This document shows positions 4,952 to 8,188 of a stretch of DNA of 8,188 bases, piece after piece. The DNA lies in NCBI GenBank assembly GCA_003445095.1, contig DLVS01000047.1:1-8188 (forward strand), written 5' to 3'. The notes under the pieces are model-generated. The model saw only the letters and a list, made by a program, of their open reading frames with translations. It was not told where the DNA came from and searched no databases. Position 1 is the first letter of the stretch. Each line of letters opens with the position of its first letter. This DNA is from Verrucomicrobiales bacterium. GTDB taxonomy: Bacteria; Verrucomicrobiota; Verrucomicrobiia; Limisphaerales; UBA9464. The translations under genes and the position numbers were made by a program.

Positions 4952-6310
4952 TTAGTCTCCACCACCGTCGCCGCTGTCGCTACCCAGTTTGTCGATCAGC
5001 GTAATTAGGGGCAGGAACAGTGCGATCACGATGCTGCCCACGATGACCGCCAAGAAAACAATCATGATCGGCTCGAGCAATGACGTCATGGCCGCCACCG
5101 CATTGTCCACCTCGTCGTCGTAAGTGTCCGCAATCTTCAGCAACATTTCCGGCAAAGCACCCGTTTGTTCGCCAACGTCCACCATTGAAATCACCATCGG
5201 CGGGAAGACCCCGGATTTCTCCAATGGCGCCGTGATCGTTTCGCCTTCCTTGACGCTCTCGTGAATCTGCTGAACGGCACTCGCGACCACCACGTTGCCC
5301 GCCGTGTCGCGAACGATATTTAACGCCTGGAGGATCGGCACTCCCGAACTCACCAGCGTCCCCAACGTCCGACAGAACCGCGCGATAGCGACTTTGTGGA
5401 TAACGCTGCCAATCACCGGGAAATGGAGCTTAGCCTTATCCCAAAGCCAGCGGCCCTTCTTCATTCGGATCGCCAACTTGAAGAGAACAAAGACAGCCAC
5501 GATCCCCCAGATGACGGGTCCCGGATAGACATACGGGGGCCCTTCAGTGAGGACGATTGTCTTGCTCTTGATCGCATCCGAAATCGCCAAAACGAACTCG
5601 GTAAACGCCGGCATTCCCGCATCTCCTAGAAGGTCAGCAAAGATCGCTTTGAACTTGGGCACTACCACCACCATCAACAGCGCCAAGATGCCGATGGCAA
5701 CAGTCATAACCGCGGTCGGATAAAACATCGCCGCTACGACCTTGCCCTTGATCTTCTCGGCCTTTTCCATGAACTCGGCCAAGCGGTTGAGCACCACTTC
5801 GAGTACGCCGCCGAGTTCGCCAGCCTTCACCATGTTGACAAATAGTCGGTTGAAAATCTTCGGATGCTGGGCGAGGGCCTCGGAAAAGGTGGAGCCGCCC
5901 TCAATGGAAACGGATAGGTCATCGACCGTATTCCGGAGCGTTGGATTCCGTTCCTGCTTCTGCAGCACCCGCAGACCGCGTAGCAAGGGCAGACCCGCGT
6001 CCACGAGCGTCGCCAACTGCCGGGTAAAGGTCGTCAGCACCTTGGTCTTTACCCCGCCACCGATGCCGGGAATCTTGATGCTGATATTGCCCAAACCACC
6101 TTTCTTCTTGCCACCTCCGCCACCTCCGGACGGCGCGGCCTTCTTGCCGTCTTTCTTAGCGGCCTTGGGCTTTTCCGCCTCCATCACCTTGGTGGGGAAA
6201 TAACCCATCTCCTTCAATCGATTAATCGCATCGGCCTGGGACGCTACTTCTAGTACTCCCTTTTGCTCCTTGCCTCGGGAGTCCATCGCCACGTATTGGA
6301 ACTTTGGCAT
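4952..6310 (-). CDS. gspF: GspF/PilC-type inner-membrane platform protein
   Basis: A 452-residue polytopic protein of the type II secretion F family, the inner-membrane platform on which the ATPase acts to push pilin subunits into the fibre. Residues 1-45 form the small N-terminal domain (FQYVAMDSRGKEQKG). Residues 47-86 are a Lys- and Gly-rich linker with six consecutive Gly at 62-67. The first T2SSF domain spans about 92-218, with KAGELGG at 162-168 and the FYP motif before the first membrane helix (about 197-217). A second helix lies near 264-280. The second T2SSF domain starts near 305, contains VGEQTGALPEML (379-390), and ends with a helix at about 412-438 that starts at E413-P414. The gene begins 21 bases after gspE with a good Shine-Dalgarno sequence and is followed by a strong terminator. 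PilC and GspF cannot be separated from sequence alone. The long basic/Gly linker is the odd feature. Confidence 0.95.
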   Translation of the reverse strand: MPKFQYVAMDSRGKEQKGVLEVASQADAINRLKEMGYFPTKVMEAEKPKAAKKDGKKAAPSGGGGGGKKKGGLGNISIKIPGIGGGVKTKVLTTFTRQLATLVDAGLPLLRGLRVLQKQERNPTLRNTVDDLSVSIEGGSTFSEALAQHPKIFNRLFVNMVKAGELGGVLEVVLNRLAEFMEKAEKIKGKVVAAMFYPTAVMTVAIGILALLMVVVVPKFKAIFADLLGDAGMPAFTEFVLAISDAIKSKTIVLTEGPPYVYPGPVIWGIVAVFVLFKLAIRMKKGRWLWDKAKLHFPVIGSVIHKVAIARFCRTLGTLVSSGVPILQALNIVRDTAGNVVVASAVQQIHESVKEGETITAPLEKSGVFPPMVISMVDVGEQTGALPEMLLKIADTYDDEVDNAVAAMTSLLEPIMIVFLAVIVGSIVIALFLPLITLIDKLGSDSGDGGGD

Positions 6311-6315
6311 ACTTA

Positions 6316-6321
6316 TCCTTT
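6316..6321 (-). promoter_or_regulatory. Shine-Dalgarno sequence of gspF
   Basis: On the minus strand AAAGGA (within GGGAAAGGA) ends five bases before the gspF ATG. It supports the start at 6310. It is the only convincing ribosome binding site among the gene starts in this window. Confidence 0.7.
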
Positions 6322-6331
6322 CCCTCTGAAA

Positions 6332-8029
6332 TCAGGTGTATTTCAAGACCTCTTCCACTGTTGATTCACCGGCGTAAATATTGCGTAAACCGTCATCGCG
6401 TAGGGTCACCATGCCAAGCTCAATCGCCTTTTGGCGAATGACTACCGTCGGCGCCCGATCATTGATCAGCGTCCGCAACGGGTCTGTGATAATGAGCAAC
6501 TCGTAAATCCCTTTGCGCCCGCGGTACCCCGAATCGCTACAGGTCGGACAGCCACGTCCGTAGAAAAACGTCTTGTCTCCCAGGTCATGCGGAGACAGTC
6601 CCAATTGGCCCAACTGCATCTCGGTCGGCTCAAAAGGTGTCCGACACTTTACACAAATCTTGCGCACGAGCCGCTGCGCCAACACGCCGAGCAGCGTGGA
6701 GGAAATCAAAAACGGCTCGACCCCCATGTCTACTAAGCGCGTGACTGCCCCCGAAGAATCGTTGGTATGGAGCGTAGACAACACCAAGTGACCCGTCAGG
6801 GACGCTTGAATGGCGATCTGCGCGGTTTCGAGATCGCGCATCTCTCCGATCATAATGATGTCGGGATCTTGTCGAAGGAACGCCCGCAGAGCCTTCATGA
6901 ACGTCAGGCCAGTGCCTTCGTTCGTCTGCACCTGCATGATCCCTTCGATGTCGTACTCCACCGGGTCTTCAACCGTCAGTAGCTTCGAATCAATCGTATT
7001 GATGCGTCGCAACGCCGAATAAAGCGTCGTGGTCTTTCCGCACCCAGTCGGACCCGTCACCGCGAAGATTCCATTCGGCTGATTGATGGTTTCCACGGTA
7101 AAGTCGTAAACGTTCTGGGGAAATCCCAGCGATTCGAGTTCCATCTTGACCGCGGATCGATCAAGCACGCGCAGCACGACCGACTCACCGAACGCAGTGG
7201 GCAGCGTGGACATACGCAGGTCGACTTGTCGGCCGGCAATGTTCACTGAGATGCGACCGTCCTGTGGCAAACGGCGTTCGGAAATATTCAGGTTCGCCAT
7301 CACCTTCAGCCGTGAGGTGACGGGACTCGCCAAGTTTTTCGGCGGTGGAGACATCTCGTAGAGCGCGCCATCCACCCGGTAACGAATCTTGAACTCGTCT
7401 TCAAACGGTTCGAAATGAATGTCGCTCGCCCGGTCCTGCACGGCTTGCATCAATACCAGGTTTACGAATTTCACGATCGGCGCATCGTTGACCTCCGAAC
7501 TGAGATCACTGCCGCGGGGGCCGGCTTCCTCGACCGTTTCTGCGGCAGCGGCGCCGATTTCCTTAAGAATGTCGAGATATCCGCCGCCACCCTGGGCTGG
7601 ATAAAACTTGGCGATGGCTTGTTGGACAGCCGTGGGATCGGCTACCACCAGTTGCAACTGGTGTTTCACCGTGAAGCCCAATTCATCGATCACCGCGGGA
7701 TTCAGCGGATCGACGAGCGCGAGCTGAACGGTTTCGCCGAACATCGCCACCGGAACGCACTGATACATCCGCGCGCTATCGCCCGGCACCGTCGCTACGA
7801 TCTCGGGAGTGATCGCCGCCTCGTCGATCTCGACCACCGACGTCCCCAGATGATCGGCCACCAACTGCAACACCGTGTCTTTGTCGAACAGGCCGTAGTC
7901 TTGGAGCACCTGTAGGGATGGCTTACCGCTCCGCGACGCTTCTTGGCTGACCTCATCGAATTGGAGGTCATCCATCATACCGCGCTCCCGCAACAGGAGC
8001 AGCAAAGGATCCGTGAGGCCGTCAGGCAT
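6332..8029 (-). CDS. gspE: GspE/PilB-type assembly ATPase
   Basis: A 565-residue hexameric ATPase that powers pilus or pseudopilus assembly on the cytoplasmic side, working with GspF. Residues 1-145 look like the N-terminal MshEN/GspE-N domain. About residues 176-290 form the N2 domain with the Asp-box region ([16 protein letters not shown]). The Walker A motif [10 protein letters not shown] is at 326-335, Walker B with GEMRD at 388-399, and the His box [13 protein letters not shown] at 412-424. A tetracysteine zinc site, C459-x2-C462 and C494-x2-C497, is typical of GspE/PilB and absent from PilT, which separates this protein from its upstream neighbour. The length fits the family (about 500-580). 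The ATG start is 6 bases after the pilT stop and has no clear Shine-Dalgarno sequence, which suggests translational coupling. The N-terminal nucleotide-binding motif is degenerate. A pilus role (PilB) and a secretion role (GspE) cannot be told apart from sequence alone. Confidence 0.95.
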   Translation of the reverse strand: MPDGLTDPLLLLLRERGMMDDLQFDEVSQEASRSGKPSLQVLQDYGLFDKDTVLQLVADHLGTSVVEIDEAAITPEIVATVPGDSARMYQCVPVAMFGETVQLALVDPLNPAVIDELGFTVKHQLQLVVADPTAVQQAIAKFYPAQGGGGYLDILKEIGAAAAETVEEAGPRGSDLSSEVNDAPIVKFVNLVLMQAVQDRASDIHFEPFEDEFKIRYRVDGALYEMSPPPKNLASPVTSRLKVMANLNISERRLPQDGRISVNIAGRQVDLRMSTLPTAFGESVVLRVLDRSAVKMELESLGFPQNVYDFTVETINQPNGIFAVTGPTGCGKTTTLYSALRRINTIDSKLLTVEDPVEYDIEGIMQVQTNEGTGLTFMKALRAFLRQDPDIIMIGEMRDLETAQIAIQASLTGHLVLSTLHTNDSSGAVTRLVDMGVEPFLISSTLLGVLAQRLVRKICVKCRTPFEPTEMQLGQLGLSPHDLGDKTFFYGRGCPTCSDSGYRGRKGIYELLIITDPLRTLINDRAPTVVIRQKAIELGMVTLRDDGLRNIYAGESTVEEVLKYT

Positions 8030-8035
8030 GGCAGG

Positions 8036-8188
8036 TTAACGACGAGTTTCTTCGGCAGCGGCCGCCGCTTTAGCCGCCTTCAATTCGCCGAGTTTTTGCA
8101 AAATGGTGGTAGGATCTTGAGCTTTCGTGATGACTTCTTCCTCGGCAATCATTCCCGCTTCGTATTTCTCCAGCAGAAAGCTGTCGAG
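8036..8188 (-). CDS. pilT: PilT-like twitching/retraction ATPase, C-terminal end (partial)
   Basis: This is the last 50 codons of a gene that enters from the right edge, in frame from base 8188 to a TAA stop. The visible sequence runs LDSFLLEKYEAGMI, then EEEVITKAQDP. This matches the C-terminal helices of PilT-type hexameric ATPases, where a pattern like 'tFDqsL..Ly..G.Is.eeAl..A.dp' follows the ATPase core. PilT proteins drive pilus retraction at the cytoplasmic face of the inner membrane. The protein ends in a Lys/Ala/Glu-rich tail (KAAKAAAAAEETRR), which is longer than the usual PilT end. The next gene, the assembly ATPase, starts 6 bases after the stop, so the two are very likely cotranscribed and perhaps translationally coupled. 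The Walker motifs lie outside the window, so PilT rather than its paralogue PilU is a family-level guess. Confidence 0.75.
   Translation of the reverse strand, partial: LDSFLLEKYEAGMIAEEEVITKAQDPTTILQKLGELKAAKAAAAAEETRR

Noticed and set aside
5742..6203. Open frame of 153 codons on the plus strand with a Pro-rich end
   Set aside because: It is antisense to gspF. The Pro run is only the complement of the Gly-rich linker codons.
7415..7915. Open frame of 166 codons on the plus strand
   Set aside because: It is the antisense shadow of the gspE N-terminal region. The His/Arg-rich translation is typical of a reverse frame of a GC-rich gene.

Overview
All genes lie on the minus strand, so the window reads from position 8188 down to 1. 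It holds part of a type IV pilus / type II secretion-like locus, a small toxin-antitoxin pair, and a run of five pseudopilin genes. No 16S rRNA or other taxonomic marker is present. Several features suggest a member of the Verrucomicrobia (Pedosphaera/Limisphaera-like): the gene order pilT-gspE-gspF-pseudopilins, the unusually long pseudopilins (258 to 317 residues) with Asn/Thr/Pro-rich bodies, and the GspH-, GspI- and GspJ-like series that resembles the 'Verru_Chthon cassette' proteins. This assignment is an inference.

Machine genes (8188-4952): the end of a PilT-type retraction ATPase, a complete GspE/PilB-type assembly ATPase and a complete GspF/PilC-type inner-membrane platform protein. 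They are packed with gaps of 6 and 21 bases. A strong intrinsic terminator follows gspF at 4902-4936.

Toxin-antitoxin unit (4870-4227): a promoter-like sequence (TTGACA -35) sits over a 25-base near-perfect palindrome, followed by a BrnT-family toxin gene with a GTG start and a BrnA/CopG-like antitoxin gene that overlaps it by one base. The palindrome is the expected place for autorepression by the antitoxin.

Pseudopilin genes (4192-1): two GspG-like proteins, then GspH-like, GspI-like and GspJ-like proteins, the last running off the left edge. Each has a type IV prepilin leader with Glu at position +5 of the mature protein. Gaps are 19, 17 and 7 bases, with one 4-base overlap, so this is one operon. 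No clear promoter was seen between the antitoxin gene and the first pseudopilin gene (34 bases). The pseudopilin operon may therefore be read from the toxin-antitoxin promoter or by leakage through the terminator.

Working model: PilT and GspE power extension and retraction on the GspF platform, and the pseudopilins form a short fibre. No secretin, PilM/N/O, or prepilin peptidase gene lies in the window. The ATPases and platform protein belong to well-known families. The less ordinary parts are the toxin-antitoxin pair between machine and pilins, its operator, and the large lineage-specific pseudopilins.
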